A stretch of 25,444 nt of DNA from an uncultured Collinsella sp. (GCA_900541675.1 UQKU01000031.1:1-25444), one strand, 5' to 3'; numbered from the stretch's first letter, positions 1-7,846 are shown. Program-made: numbers and translations. Notes: a model not told the origin generated them from the sequence alone.

Positions 1-1
1 G

Positions 2-1291
2 ATTGTCGCCAGGGCGCGCGATCTCGCTGTCGCCGCGCCTGCCGCTGTGGTGGATGCGGGCTTTCATGGTGGCATCGGTATCGCGTATGCCAATAGCACC
101 CAGACCGCACGCGCTATCTGCCTGGTGGATGTACTGTTGGGCTGCATCGGACGCGCGGGCGGTGCCCTCAACCCGCCCGCACCGCTTGCGCTGGGCGACT
201 TGGACCCCGCGCGTTTCGCGACGCCGTTAACGCCGCGTGGGCCCAAGCTGGGGTCCGAGCGCTATCCACTGGTCGATCCGGTGCGCGGCCTGTGCACGAC
301 CATTGGTCAGTCGATTCTGGCCGGCGATTTGCGCGGGCTCATCGTCTATGCCAGTAACCCCGGTGCGGGCTATGGCAATGCGCAGGTTTGGTTGGGTATT
401 TTGCAACAGCTCGACTTGCTCGTGACGATTGATATTCGCTGGTCCGAGACAGCGCGCGCTTCTGACTTCGTGCTGCCCGATGTGACGTATCTGGAGGCCG
501 ACCGCGGCGTGGGAACGGTGATGGGCTTTAACGATGCGCGTGTGTTCTACCGCAACGCCGTGCTGCCTGCGCAGCATGACGACACACGTCCCGGTCGGGA
601 GATTTTTGCCGGTCTGGCGCAGGCGTGTGGGGCTGGCGAGTACTTCCGGTTTACGTCTGACGACCTGGCGGCTGCCCAGGTGGCGCCTTTTGGGATCGAT
701 CTGGACGAGCTCAAGGAGCGCGGCTGGGCCGACACGGGTGTTGCGTTGCCGTCGCGTACGGGCGAGCCGGCGATTCCCTTGGATGGCGGCAAAATTGCGC
801 TGGCAAGCGACGTATGGGAACGAGCTGGCCTGGGTCGTGTACCCAACTGGATCGCCCCCATGGTGGAGCCGGGCCCGGGGATGTTTCGCCTCATTAGCGG
901 CAACCGTCCCTTTGAGTCGCATACCTCGCGAAGGCTTGCAGCCCAAGGTGCCGCCGAGGCTGGGTCGGACCTGGATGCCGTGCAGATGAATGCCGATGCT
1001 GCCGCGCACATGGGCATCGCCGACGGCGAGATCGTCGAACTCGTGAGTGATATGGGCCGCGACCGCGTGCGCGTGGAGACGACGCCGTATCTGCATCCGG
1101 CGTGCATCTTCACCTCGGCCGCCCCCGGTGGGCGTTCGTTTGGTGCCGATGCCGGTGGCGCTCAAGCCTTGGGCGTGGGCCCGCTCGACCATACGCCGTT
1201 ACGTTGGGACCCGTTGACGGGTGCTGCGCTCACCCAGGAAAACGCCGTTCGCGTGGAAAAGATCGCGGCGCGCGAGGATAATAACGAGTAA
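2..1291 (+). CDS. Molybdopterin oxidoreductase, DMSO reductase family, C-terminal part (5' end outside window)
   Basis: The frame is open from base 2, so this is the last 429 codons of a longer gene whose start lies outside the window. A stretch near bases 340-480 (GLIVYASNPGAG, then SETARASDFVLPDVTYLE) is typical of the large catalytic subunits of the thiosulfate/polysulfide reductase branch: the bound-cofactor Rossmann region followed by the aligned 'ADxVLPxxTYLE' motif. From about base 870 (RLISGNRPFESHTSR) to the end is the molybdopterin dinucleotide-binding domain. The Fe-S cluster and the Mo-ligand residue would lie in the missing N-terminus, so I cannot say whether the ligand is Cys, Ser or selenocysteine. 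selA follows after 52 bases on the same strand, which suggests linked expression. The substrate is unknown; assignment to the broad family is secure, to the PsrA/PhsA branch only likely. Confidence 0.85.
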   Translation: MVARARDLAVAAPAAVVDAGFHGGIGIAYANSTQTARAICLVDVLLGCIGRAGGALNPPAPLALGDLDPARFATPLTPRGPKLGSERYPLVDPVRGLCTTIGQSILAGDLRGLIVYASNPGAGYGNAQVWLGILQQLDLLVTIDIRWSETARASDFVLPDVTYLEADRGVGTVMGFNDARVFYRNAVLPAQHDDTRPGREIFAGLAQACGAGEYFRFTSDDLAAAQVAPFGIDLDELKERGWADTGVALPSRTGEPAIPLDGGKIALASDVWERAGLGRVPNWIAPMVEPGPGMFRLISGNRPFESHTSRRLAAQGAAEAGSDLDAVQMNADAAAHMGIADGEIVELVSDMGRDRVRVETTPYLHPACIFTSAAPGGRSFGADAGGAQALGVGPLDHTPLRWDPLTGAALTQENAVRVEKIAAREDNNE

Positions 1292-1343
1292 TTGACTCAG
1301 CTGATGCATTCGACTGATCCACGTTTCTTTTGAAAGGCCGCAC

Positions 1344-2801
1344 ATGAGCGATAGCCAGAACATGTCCGATGAGGTACGCGCCCGCCTGCGCGCCATTCCT
1401 TCCGTCAACGAGCTGCTTGCCGAGTGGCCGGTAGTGAAGGCGGCGGGGGAGACCTGCGACGCGGTGGTGCATGCCGCCGTGACGGCCGAGCTCGACGAGG
1501 AGCGCGCAGCCATTCGCGCCGGTGCCGCCCCGCGCTCTAAGCGCGACCTAGCCTCGGCCATCGAGTGGCGTGCGCACCGCTCCGCGTTGCCGAGCCTGCG
1601 CCCTGCCGTCAACGCTACGGGCGTGGTCATCCATACCAACTTGGGCCGCGCCCCGCTCGCGGAGTCGGCCGCCAAGGCCGTGGCCGAGGTCGCGCGCGGC
1701 TACAGCACGCTCGAGTACAGCGTGGACACCTGCTCGCGTGGGTCGCGCAAAGAGCATGCCGCGCAACTCATCCGCTCGCTTACCGGTGCCGAGGATGCGC
1801 TGGTCGTCAACAACAACGCCGCCGCGGTGCTGCTGGTGCTGGCGACTCACGCTGTGGGCAAAGAGGTTATCGTCAGTCGCGGCGAGCTTGTCGAGATTGG
1901 CGGCAGCTTCCGCATCCCCGATGTCATGGCGGCTTCGGGCGCCAAACTCGTCGAGGTCGGCGCCACCAATCGCACGCACCTGACAGATTATGAGCAAGCC
2001 ATCACGCCCGATACGGCGATGATCCTTAAGGTCCATCCTTCCAACTATCGCATCGAGGGTTTTCACGAGGAGGTGGGTTCTCGGGAGCTTGCCTCCCTGG
2101 CCCACAAGCATGGTCTGCTGTTCTACGAGGACCAGGGGTCGGGCGCGCTGTTGCCCGACGACATCTTGGTGCGCGGAGGCGAAGAAACCACGCCGGCTTC
2201 GGTTTCGGCAGGGCTCGATATCGTGTCGTGCTCGGGTGATAAGCTGCTGGGTGCCGCGCAGGCGGGCATTATCATGGGCCGTCGCGATCTGGTCCAGGCC
2301 TGTGGGTCGCATCCGCTTATGCGCGCCCTGCGCCCGGGTAAGCTCGCGCTGGCGGCACTCGAGGCCACACTGCGCATCTACATGGACGGGGCGGATGTGG
2401 CCCATCGTGAGGTGCCGGTGCTCAACATGCTTACGCTGCCGCAGGCTCATCTGGAGCGTCGCGCGCGTAAGCTGCGCGAGCTGATGGTGGCGGGTCTCGA
2501 TAAGGCTGGCTGCCCGTGCGCCCTGAAGGCGGAAATCGTCGAGGAATCGTCGACCCCCGGTGGCGGCTCGCTGCCTACCGTGGAGCTGCCCACCATGTGC
2601 GTGGCCGTGCGTCTTGTCGATGAGCGTCTTTCCGTTGACGCGCTCAAGCGCTCACTCGTCCAAGACTTCGATACGCCGGTCGTCACGCGTACCTCGCACG
2701 ATCGCATTCTGTTTGATGTGCGCACGCTCGTGGGCGACCGCGATATCGAGACGGCGGCGTCGACGCTCGTCGCGTGCGTTAAGAAGGCGATTGCTCGATG
2801 A
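1344..2801 (+). CDS. selA: L-seryl-tRNA(Sec) selenium transferase
   Basis: SelA converts Ser-tRNA(Sec) to selenocysteinyl-tRNA(Sec) with selenophosphate as donor, in the cytoplasm. The protein has 485 residues, close to the usual family length of about 460. An N-terminal SelA helical domain (IPSVNELLAEWP, residues about 14-25) is followed by the PLP-dependent fold I core. The PLP lysine is seen as K300 in the motif SGDKLLGAAQAGII, matching the SGDKLLGGPQAG motif of E. coli SelA. The ATG at 1344 is preceded by a modest AAAGG ribosome-binding site. The stop overlaps the selB start (ATGA at 2798-2801), so the two are translationally coupled. selB and the selC tRNA follow directly, leaving no doubt about the pathway. 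Confidence 0.97.
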   Translation: MSDSQNMSDEVRARLRAIPSVNELLAEWPVVKAAGETCDAVVHAAVTAELDEERAAIRAGAAPRSKRDLASAIEWRAHRSALPSLRPAVNATGVVIHTNLGRAPLAESAAKAVAEVARGYSTLEYSVDTCSRGSRKEHAAQLIRSLTGAEDALVVNNNAAAVLLVLATHAVGKEVIVSRGELVEIGGSFRIPDVMAASGAKLVEVGATNRTHLTDYEQAITPDTAMILKVHPSNYRIEGFHEEVGSRELASLAHKHGLLFYEDQGSGALLPDDILVRGGEETTPASVSAGLDIVSCSGDKLLGAAQAGIIMGRRDLVQACGSHPLMRALRPGKLALAALEATLRIYMDGADVAHREVPVLNMLTLPQAHLERRARKLRELMVAGLDKAGCPCALKAEIVEESSTPGGGSLPTVELPTMCVAVRLVDERLSVDALKRSLVQDFDTPVVTRTSHDRILFDVRTLVGDRDIETAASTLVACVKKAIAR

Positions 2802-4765
2802 GTGAGGTTCAAACGCTGGTGGAGTGTCCCGTTATCGTTGGCACGGCGGGTCACGTCGACCACGGTAAGTCGGCACTGATCGAGGCGTTGACCGGCAAGA
2901 ATCCCGATCGCCTGGAGGTCGAGCGTCGTCGCGGCATGACCGTGGAGCTGGGCTTTGGCGAGCTGGCGCTGCCGAGCGGCAAGATCGTCGGCCTGGTCGA
3001 CGTGCCGGGCCACGCGCATTACCTGCGCGCCATGGTGCAGGGTGCCACGGGCATTGATGTTGCCGTGTTGGTGGTCTCTGCCATCGAGGGCGTGATGCCG
3101 CAGACCCGCGAGCACGTGCACGTGCTGGAGCTGCTGGGCGTCACGCATATGGTGGTGGCGCTGACTATGTGTGATCTGGCCGACGCCGAGATGACCGAGC
3201 TTGCCGAGCTCGATGTCGACGACTTTTTGTCGGGTACCGTGTTTGCGGACGCGCCGATCGTGCCCGTGTCGTCCAAGACCGGTGCGGGAATCGATGACCT
3301 GTTAGCTGCGCTCGACGAGCAGGTTGCCGCTTGCTGGGATGCCTGCCGTGCCCGTGCCGAGCTCACCGATGCCGCGCCGCGCTTGCCGATTGACCGCTGC
3401 TTTACGATCAAGGGCGCCGGTACTGTGGTGACGGGAACGCTGCACGATGCGCCGGTTGCGGTGGGCGATGAGCTCGTCGCGCTGCCGTCGCGCACGGCCT
3501 GTCGCGTGCGTGGGATCCAAGTGCATGGCGACACTCAGCAGGCGCTGCCCGGTCAGCGTGTGGCGCTCAACCTAGTTGGTGACGGTGTCGCGGCGCTTGA
3601 CCGTGGCGAGATGCTGGGCGTGGCGGACCGCTTTGGCCAGACGTTGCGCTTTATGATGACGTTCACCTACCTGGGCCGCGAGGGCACCAAGCCACGCGTG
3701 CTCGAGTCGGGCGCGCGTGTGCATGTGATGGCCGGAACGGCCGAGGTCGTCGGCCGCATCATGCTTTTGGAGGGCGAGGCCCCCATGGCGGTGGGCGAGA
3801 CCCGTACCGTGCAGGTGCGCCTGGAGGAGCCGCTGCCGCTGTGTGCCGGAGACCATGCCGTGGTGCTGTCGTATTCGCCCGTTATGCTCATCGGCGGCGG
3901 GCGCGTGCTGCTTTCGCGCTGCCGTCGCTCGCGCGAGCTTTCTGCCGGCGAGCGCGCACTGTTTGCGGCGCTTGAGTCCGGCGATACCGCGGGCGGTGTG
4001 GGCGCTTGGCTGGCGCTGCAGATGCTGCCGGTTACGGCGGTTGATGTTACTGACGCTTTGGATCTTGGTGTCGGCGAGGTCGATGCCGCACTGCGCGGGT
4101 TGGTGCCGCAGGGCTCTGTTCGCAAGCTTGCTGTGGGTGATGCGGACTACTTGGCGGACGCCGTGGTGCTCGACGCTGCGATGGATGCACTGGCGGCGAC
4201 CCTGTCAGCCATGCACGCGGCGTCTCCCAAGGAGACGGGCTTTACGCCCGGCGCCGTTGCCCATGCTGCGTGGCCTGCCGCTGATGATGGCGTTGCCGCG
4301 GCTCTGATTGCCGAGGGCTGCTCGCGTGGCGTGTGTGCCGCCGAGGGTGCCGAGGTATTCGATCCGCATTCGGCCGCCGCGGCGGCACGCGTGGTGCGAG
4401 AGGCTTGCGAGCGCATCGTCGCGCTGCTTGACGAGGCCGGCCTGGATGCACCGGCGCTTCCCGAGGTGGGCGAGCAGTTGCAGCTCGATCGCGACACCAT
4501 GACGCGTGCCCTGCGCGAGCTTTCGCTCAATCGCTCGATCGTGAAGGTCGAGCGCGACGTTGCCCTGTCTGCTGCCGCCGAGGCCCATGCGCGCGAGCTC
4601 GTCGCCGCCGCCATTGAGGCAGCCGGCGGTGCTGCCACCACGAGCGTACTGCGCGAGGCCCTGGGTGTGTCGCGCAAACGTGCCATCAGCATCTTGGAGC
4701 ACCTGGATGCCGTGCGCTTTACGGTGCTCGACAAGGACGCCGGCGGCCTGAGGTCCCTGCGCTAG
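2798..4765 (+). CDS. selB: Selenocysteine-specific translation elongation factor SelB
   Basis: SelB delivers Sec-tRNA(Sec) to UGA codons on mRNAs carrying a SECIS hairpin. The protein has 655 residues, near the usual length of about 615-640. The EF-Tu-like GTPase domain shows the P-loop GHVDHGKS (residues 18-25), the SelB-typical RRRGMTVELGF (44-53) and the G3 motif DVPGH (68-72). Beta-barrel domains follow, and the C-terminal third looks like the winged-helix array that reads SECIS RNA. One oddity is visible: the G4 motif, normally NKxD or TKxD, reads TMCD here (residues 123-126), so the guanine-packing lysine is a methionine. The rest of the GTPase is intact, so the gene is probably functional. 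It overlaps selA by four bases. Confidence 0.96.
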   Translation: MSEVQTLVECPVIVGTAGHVDHGKSALIEALTGKNPDRLEVERRRGMTVELGFGELALPSGKIVGLVDVPGHAHYLRAMVQGATGIDVAVLVVSAIEGVMPQTREHVHVLELLGVTHMVVALTMCDLADAEMTELAELDVDDFLSGTVFADAPIVPVSSKTGAGIDDLLAALDEQVAACWDACRARAELTDAAPRLPIDRCFTIKGAGTVVTGTLHDAPVAVGDELVALPSRTACRVRGIQVHGDTQQALPGQRVALNLVGDGVAALDRGEMLGVADRFGQTLRFMMTFTYLGREGTKPRVLESGARVHVMAGTAEVVGRIMLLEGEAPMAVGETRTVQVRLEEPLPLCAGDHAVVLSYSPVMLIGGGRVLLSRCRRSRELSAGERALFAALESGDTAGGVGAWLALQMLPVTAVDVTDALDLGVGEVDAALRGLVPQGSVRKLAVGDADYLADAVVLDAAMDALAATLSAMHAASPKETGFTPGAVAHAAWPAADDGVAAALIAEGCSRGVCAAEGAEVFDPHSAAAAARVVREACERIVALLDEAGLDAPALPEVGEQLQLDRDTMTRALRELSLNRSIVKVERDVALSAAAEAHARELVAAAIEAAGGAATTSVLREALGVSRKRAISILEHLDAVRFTVLDKDAGGLRSLR

Positions 4766-4790
4766 GCCGGTCACTCGCTCCCGCCACCTC

Positions 4791-4857
4791 AGTTGCGGTG
4801 AAATAGTTCCTATTTGGAGGCTTTGGCAGCAAATACAGGAACTATTCCACCGCAACT
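4791..4857 (-). repeat. Dispersed hairpin family 1, copy a (TTGCGGTG-ended)
   Basis: A 67-base inverted repeat lies 25 bases after selB. The arms start AGTTGCGGTGAAATAGTTCC and end with the near-exact complement. One A:C mismatch on the plus strand becomes a U:G wobble on the minus strand, and the G-rich tract (minus-strand GAGGTGGCGGGAGCG) lies at the left, so I orient this copy on the minus strand. Three other copies lie at 7946, 12088 and 22230. There is no T-tract, so it is not an ordinary terminator. Confidence 0.85.
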
Positions 4858-4893
4858 TCTTGCTCGTCTTTTTGGGATGGGGACCGCTCGGTT

Positions 4894-4902
4894 TGGTAAA
4901 AT
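4894..4902 (+). promoter_or_regulatory. Extended -10 promoter element for selC
   Basis: TGGTAAAAT reads as an extended -10 (TGN plus TAAAAT) ending 13 bases before the tRNA-Sec 5' end. No good -35 is seen; the best is TTGGGA at 4872 with a long 19-base gap. The same TGN-type -10 occurs before tRNA-Leu (12240) and the molybdenum hydroxylase operon (8061). Confidence 0.45.
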
Positions 4903-4914
4903 ACCGCCGCACTT

Positions 4915-5011
4915 GGGAACGGATGGGCTCCGGTGGGCTCCGCGGTCCTCAAAACCGTTGCGAGGCGTGCAAAACGTCTTGGATGTGTTCGATTCACATA
5001 CGTTCCCGCCA
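4915..5011 (+). tRNA. selC: tRNA-Sec (anticodon TCA), selenocysteine tRNA
   Basis: This 97-base gene, including encoded CCA, folds by eye into the bacterial tRNA-Sec shape. The acceptor strand GGGAACG (4915-4921) pairs with CGTTCCC (5001-5007), followed by discriminator G and CCA. Two bases then lead to a 6-bp D-stem GGGCTC/GGGCTC (two wobbles) closed by the tetraloop CGGT, the same loop as E. coli selC. The anticodon stem GCGGT/ACCGT carries the loop CCTCAAA with TCA at 4949-4951. A 7-bp variable arm GAGGCGT/ACGTCTT has loop GCAAA. The T-arm is ATGTG, TTCGATT, CACAT. Two oddities: base 33 is C rather than the near-universal U, and the eighth acceptor pair would be G4922 with A5000. Its place directly after selA-selB and before a T-rich terminator supports the call strongly. 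Confidence 0.93.
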
Positions 5012-5019
5012 TACGCTAC

Positions 5020-5075
5020 CAGCGCTTTTGTGCTCGCGGTCTTGCTGCGTGCCGCAAAGGCGCTGTTTTGTTTTT
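5020..5075 (+). terminator. Rho-independent terminator after selC
   Basis: CAGCGCTTTTG (5020-5030) pairs with CAAAGGCGCTG (5055-5065) with one mismatch. An inner GCGG/CCGC pairing strengthens the stem, and TTTTGTTTTT follows at once. It sits 8 bases after the selC CCA end, so selC looks like its own short transcription unit. Confidence 0.75.
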
Positions 5076-5165
5076 GCACGAGCTTTTCGTAGCGCTGCTA
5101 TTTCGGTGGCTGTATTTAGCTTCGTGCACCGGGCTTCGAGCATGCCGATGGAGGTGTTTTGCCGT

Positions 5166-5798
5166 ATGACTACCGTAAGACGTGCCGATCTTTCTTGTGT
5201 CGTCCAAGCGGGTGGGCTGTCCTCGCGCATGGGCTGCGACAAGGCATGCATGGCGTTTTGCGGCGAGCCGCTCATCGAACGCGTGCTGGGTCGGCTGGCG
5301 CCAGTTGCCGGCGAGTTGGTCGTGACGACTTCGCGTCCCAGCGAGCTCGCCTACCTTGAGGAGCGCGCGTTTGGCGGCCTGGTGCCGCGAATAGTGTCGG
5401 ACCTTGAGGGGCCGGCGGGCGCCATGCGCGGCATCGCGAGTTCGCTGACTGCGGCCCGGCTGCCTCTCGTTGCTATCGTCGCCTGTGATATGCCGTTTGT
5501 CTCTTCGGAGCTAATCGGTGCCCTTGCTGGCTGTGTTGAGGCCGAGGCGCTCGACGTGTGCGTGCCGCGCGAGGAGCGGGGAATTGAGCCGCTTTGCGCC
5601 GTCTGGCGCCGTGACGCGTGTGCGCCGGTTGCCCAAGAACTGCTCGCCGGTGACCGTCAGCGAATCCGCTGCCTGATCGACCGGGTGAACGCCGGGTATT
5701 TGGACGAGCCTCAGATTGTCACGGTCGCCGGCTCGACGCTCTGCTTCGAGAACGTCAATACGCCCGAGGAGTTTGCGGCGGCCGAGTTACTCGCCTAG
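5166..5798 (+). CDS. mobA: Molybdenum cofactor guanylyltransferase (MobA-like NTP transferase)
   Basis: MobA attaches GMP to molybdopterin to make the dinucleotide cofactor used by DMSO-reductase-family enzymes. The start at 5166 gives 210 residues, near the family's usual 190-210, and follows GGAGGT (5150-5155). The frame is open far upstream to 4860, but that stretch would run through selC and its terminator, so it is not coding. The nucleotide-binding signature AGGLSSRMGCDK lies at residues 15-26. VACDMPFV is the metal-binding Asp region, and the end carries the family's FENVNTPEEF motif. The cytidylyltransferase MocA is a close relative and cannot be excluded, since Mo hydroxylases of the kind encoded at 9008 often use the cytosine form. 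The DUF3343 gene follows after 15 bases, suggesting an operon. Confidence 0.88.
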   Translation: MTTVRRADLSCVVQAGGLSSRMGCDKACMAFCGEPLIERVLGRLAPVAGELVVTTSRPSELAYLEERAFGGLVPRIVSDLEGPAGAMRGIASSLTAARLPLVAIVACDMPFVSSELIGALAGCVEAEALDVCVPREERGIEPLCAVWRRDACAPVAQELLAGDRQRIRCLIDRVNAGYLDEPQIVTVAGSTLCFENVNTPEEFAAAELLA

Positions 5799-5813
5799 AC
5801 GATTGGAGTTGCC

Positions 5814-6209
5814 ATGTCTCACGATATTTGTCCCGACACGGGAGAACCTTGCACTTGCGACGGGTCCGAACCCTGTACCTGCGGTTGCGGTGGCTGTGGA
5901 CATACTGCGGAAGAGGAAGCGGCCGCCGCGGCGTATCGCGATGCACACCGCGAAGGCCCGTCCGGTGATGCTCTCGACCACGAACGCAAGATCATCGTTT
6001 CGTTCGATAGCACCTTCGATGTGATGGAATGCGAGCAGCTGTGCCTTGCCGCCGGTGTGCCCGGGCGCATCATGCCGCTGCCCGGCTCCATCACCGCCGG
6101 CTGCGGACTGTGCTGGGCCATGCCGTTCTCGGGCGATGCCCTCGCCGCCTTCCGCGCCGCCACCGAGGGCTGCATAACCCCCGCCGACTATCATCAGCTC
6201 GTCCTCTAA
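5814..6209 (+). CDS. DUF3343 (putative Se/S carrier-like) protein with Cys-rich N-terminal extension
   Basis: The product has 131 residues. Residues about 58-131 match the small DUF3343 domain described as a putative selenium/sulfur carrier: a strand, a helix that holds EQLCLAAGVPGR, then PLPGSITAGCGLCW with the conserved cysteine at C97 and an extra C100. The family is usually only 70-90 residues. Here a Cys-rich leader comes first, with seven cysteines in residues 6-28 arranged around the repeated piece SEPCTC/GEPCTC and ending GCGGCGH, which looks able to bind metal or carry persulfide or perselenide. An acidic Ala-rich linker joins the two parts. A GGAG site precedes the ATG, 15 bases after mobA, in a selA-selB-selC-mobA setting. 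That context, with the family's description, suggests a role in selenium handling for molybdoenzymes; the exact reaction is not known. Confidence 0.8.
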   Translation: MSHDICPDTGEPCTCDGSEPCTCGCGGCGHTAEEEAAAAAYRDAHREGPSGDALDHERKIIVSFDSTFDVMECEQLCLAAGVPGRIMPLPGSITAGCGLCWAMPFSGDALAAFRAATEGCITPADYHQLVL

Positions 6210-6254
6210 CCACCAACATCACCACAAAGGTGCCTGTCCCCAATGTGGTGGTTT
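6208..6254 (+). repeat. CYGTCCC-loop hairpin (family 5, copy a)
   Basis: Just at the DUF3343 stop, AACCACC and CACCACA on the left pair with TGTGGTGGTT on the right. The loop holds GGTGCCTGTCCCC. Other loops with the seven bases CYGTCCC lie at 7881-7911 and 20747-20777 (minus strand), and unpaired or weakly paired copies lie near 22005 and 22332. There is no T-tract. Confidence 0.5.
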
Positions 6255-6465
6255 GGAACACGTGGACGAAACAGGTTTGAAACACGGGTTTTGCACGTCA
6301 GGCACTCAAAAACGCTTCTACCTGCATCGTAATCAAAACGAAACATCCGCTCGTCGGCTTATGCGAAACTTTGCCGCAACAGTGCGATATTATCCATACA
6401 CGATAAAGCTCGCGGCGCATGGGGTGCCGCGACCAACATTTTCGTTTCCCATCATTGGAGGAAGC
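6255..6465 (+). other. gdhA leader and promoter region, no gene seen
   Basis: No tRNA or convincing coding frame is visible; the frame that runs into gdhA from 6253 lacks family similarity before residue 72. A GC-rich hairpin CGCGGC/GCCGCG lies at 6411-6431, 35 bases before the gdhA start. The promoter must lie here; TTGCCG (6371) with CATACA (6395) is the best pair I see but it is weak. Confidence 0.35.
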
Positions 6466-7821
6466 ATGAGCTACACGCAGAAAGTTCTCGAAGAGCTCAA
6501 GGCCCGCTATCCCGAGCAGCCTGAGTTCATCCAAGCCGCGACCGAGATCCTCGGCACCATCCAGCCGGCGCTCGACGCCCACCCCGAGTACGAGGAGGCC
6601 GCCCTGCTGGAGCGTCTCGTCGAGCCCGAGCGCATCGTCATGTTCCGTGTTCCCTGGGTCGACGACCAGGGCAAGGTTCAGGTCAACCGCGGCTATCGCG
6701 TCGAGTTCAACTCTGCCATTGGACCCTACAAGGGCGGCCTGCGCTTTAACCCGACGGTCACCCTGGGTATGCTCAAGTTCCTGGGCCTGGAGCAGATCCT
6801 CAAGAACAGCCTGACCACCCTTCCCATGGGCGGCGGCAAGGGCGGGTCCGACTTTGACCCCAAGGGCAAGTCCAACAACGAGATCATGCACTTCTGCCAG
6901 TCCTTCATGACCGAGCTCTATCGCCACATCGGCCCCAACACCGACGTTCCCGCCGGCGACCTGGGCGTTGGCGGCCGCGAGGTTGCCTACCTGTTCGGTC
7001 AGTACAAGCGCCTGACTAACGAGTGGACCGGCGTCCTCACCGGCAAGGGCCTCTCCTTTGGCGGCTCGCTCGCCCGTACCGAGGCCACCGGCTACGGCCT
7101 GGCCTACTTTGTGGACGAGTACCTCAAGAGCCGCGGCGACTCCTTCGAGGGCAAGAACGTCGTCGTTCATGGCTCCGGCAACGTCGCCATCTACGCCGTC
7201 CAGAAGGTCTCCCAGCTCGGCGGCAAGGTGCTCGCCTGCTCCGATACCCACGGCTGGGTCGAGGATCCCGACGGCATCGACTACACCGTGCTCGAGCACG
7301 TCTACAACAAGAAGCGCTCCGGCCACGACAAGGGCGTTACGCTCGCCATGTACGTTGACGAGAAGCCCAACGCCGTGTGGCACGAGGGCGACGGCCGCGG
7401 CGTGTGGCAGCTGCCCTGCGACATTGCGCTGCCCTGCGCTCGCGAGAACACGCTGCTGCTCGAGGACGCCCAGGCGCTCGTCGCCAACGGCTGCAAGGTG
7501 GTCGGCGAGGGCGCGAACATGCCCACGACCATCGAGGCCACAACCTACTTCCAGGAGAACGGTGTTGCCTTTATGCCCGGTAAGGCTGCCAACGCCGGCG
7601 GCGTGCTCGTGTCCGGCCTGGAGATGAGCCAGAACGCCGAGCACCTGTCCTGGACCTTCGAGGAGGTCGACGGCAAGCTCGAGCAGCTCATGCGCGGCAT
7701 GTTCCACAACGTGGACGACACCGCCAAGGAGTACGGCCAGGAGGGCAACTTTGTCATGGGCGCCAACATCGCCGGCTTCCTGAAGGTCGCCGACGCCATG
7801 CTCGCCCAGGGCGTCTGCTAA
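6466..7821 (+). CDS. gdhA: NADP-type glutamate dehydrogenase
   Basis: The enzyme interconverts 2-oxoglutarate plus ammonia and glutamate in the cytoplasm. The ATG at 6466 follows GGAGGA (6457-6462) and gives 451 residues, the normal length for the hexameric bacterial enzyme. Active-site residues fall exactly on the clostridial numbering: K89 in GPYKGGLRF, catalytic K125 in MGGGKGG, and D165 in PAGDLGVGGRE. The Rossmann motif is GSGNVA, and the second strand ends CSDTHG, closer to the NADP-type SDS than to the NAD-type SGP. So NADP(H) is likely, but it is inferred. The gene stands alone, with a long leader and a strong terminator 26 bases after the stop. Codon use is strongly biased to C-ending codons, as expected for high expression. 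Confidence 0.96.
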   Translation: MSYTQKVLEELKARYPEQPEFIQAATEILGTIQPALDAHPEYEEAALLERLVEPERIVMFRVPWVDDQGKVQVNRGYRVEFNSAIGPYKGGLRFNPTVTLGMLKFLGLEQILKNSLTTLPMGGGKGGSDFDPKGKSNNEIMHFCQSFMTELYRHIGPNTDVPAGDLGVGGREVAYLFGQYKRLTNEWTGVLTGKGLSFGGSLARTEATGYGLAYFVDEYLKSRGDSFEGKNVVVHGSGNVAIYAVQKVSQLGGKVLACSDTHGWVEDPDGIDYTVLEHVYNKKRSGHDKGVTLAMYVDEKPNAVWHEGDGRGVWQLPCDIALPCARENTLLLEDAQALVANGCKVVGEGANMPTTIEATTYFQENGVAFMPGKAANAGGVLVSGLEMSQNAEHLSWTFEEVDGKLEQLMRGMFHNVDDTAKEYGQEGNFVMGANIAGFLKVADAMLAQGVC

Positions 7822-7846
7822 ATCTTCGCTCGACATAGCATGTTAT

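Noticed and set aside
1292..1297. TTGACT just after the molybdoenzyme stop as a -35 for selA
   Set aside because: At 17 bases downstream the sequence is TGATCC, which does not resemble a -10.
4860..5165. Upstream in-frame extension of mobA by 102 codons
   Set aside because: It would run through tRNA-Sec and its terminator, shows no MobA similarity, and the start at 5166 has a good GGAGGT site.
6253..6465. Upstream in-frame extension of gdhA by 71 codons
   Set aside because: GDH similarity starts at the ATG at 6466, which has GGAGGA before it and gives the standard protein length.
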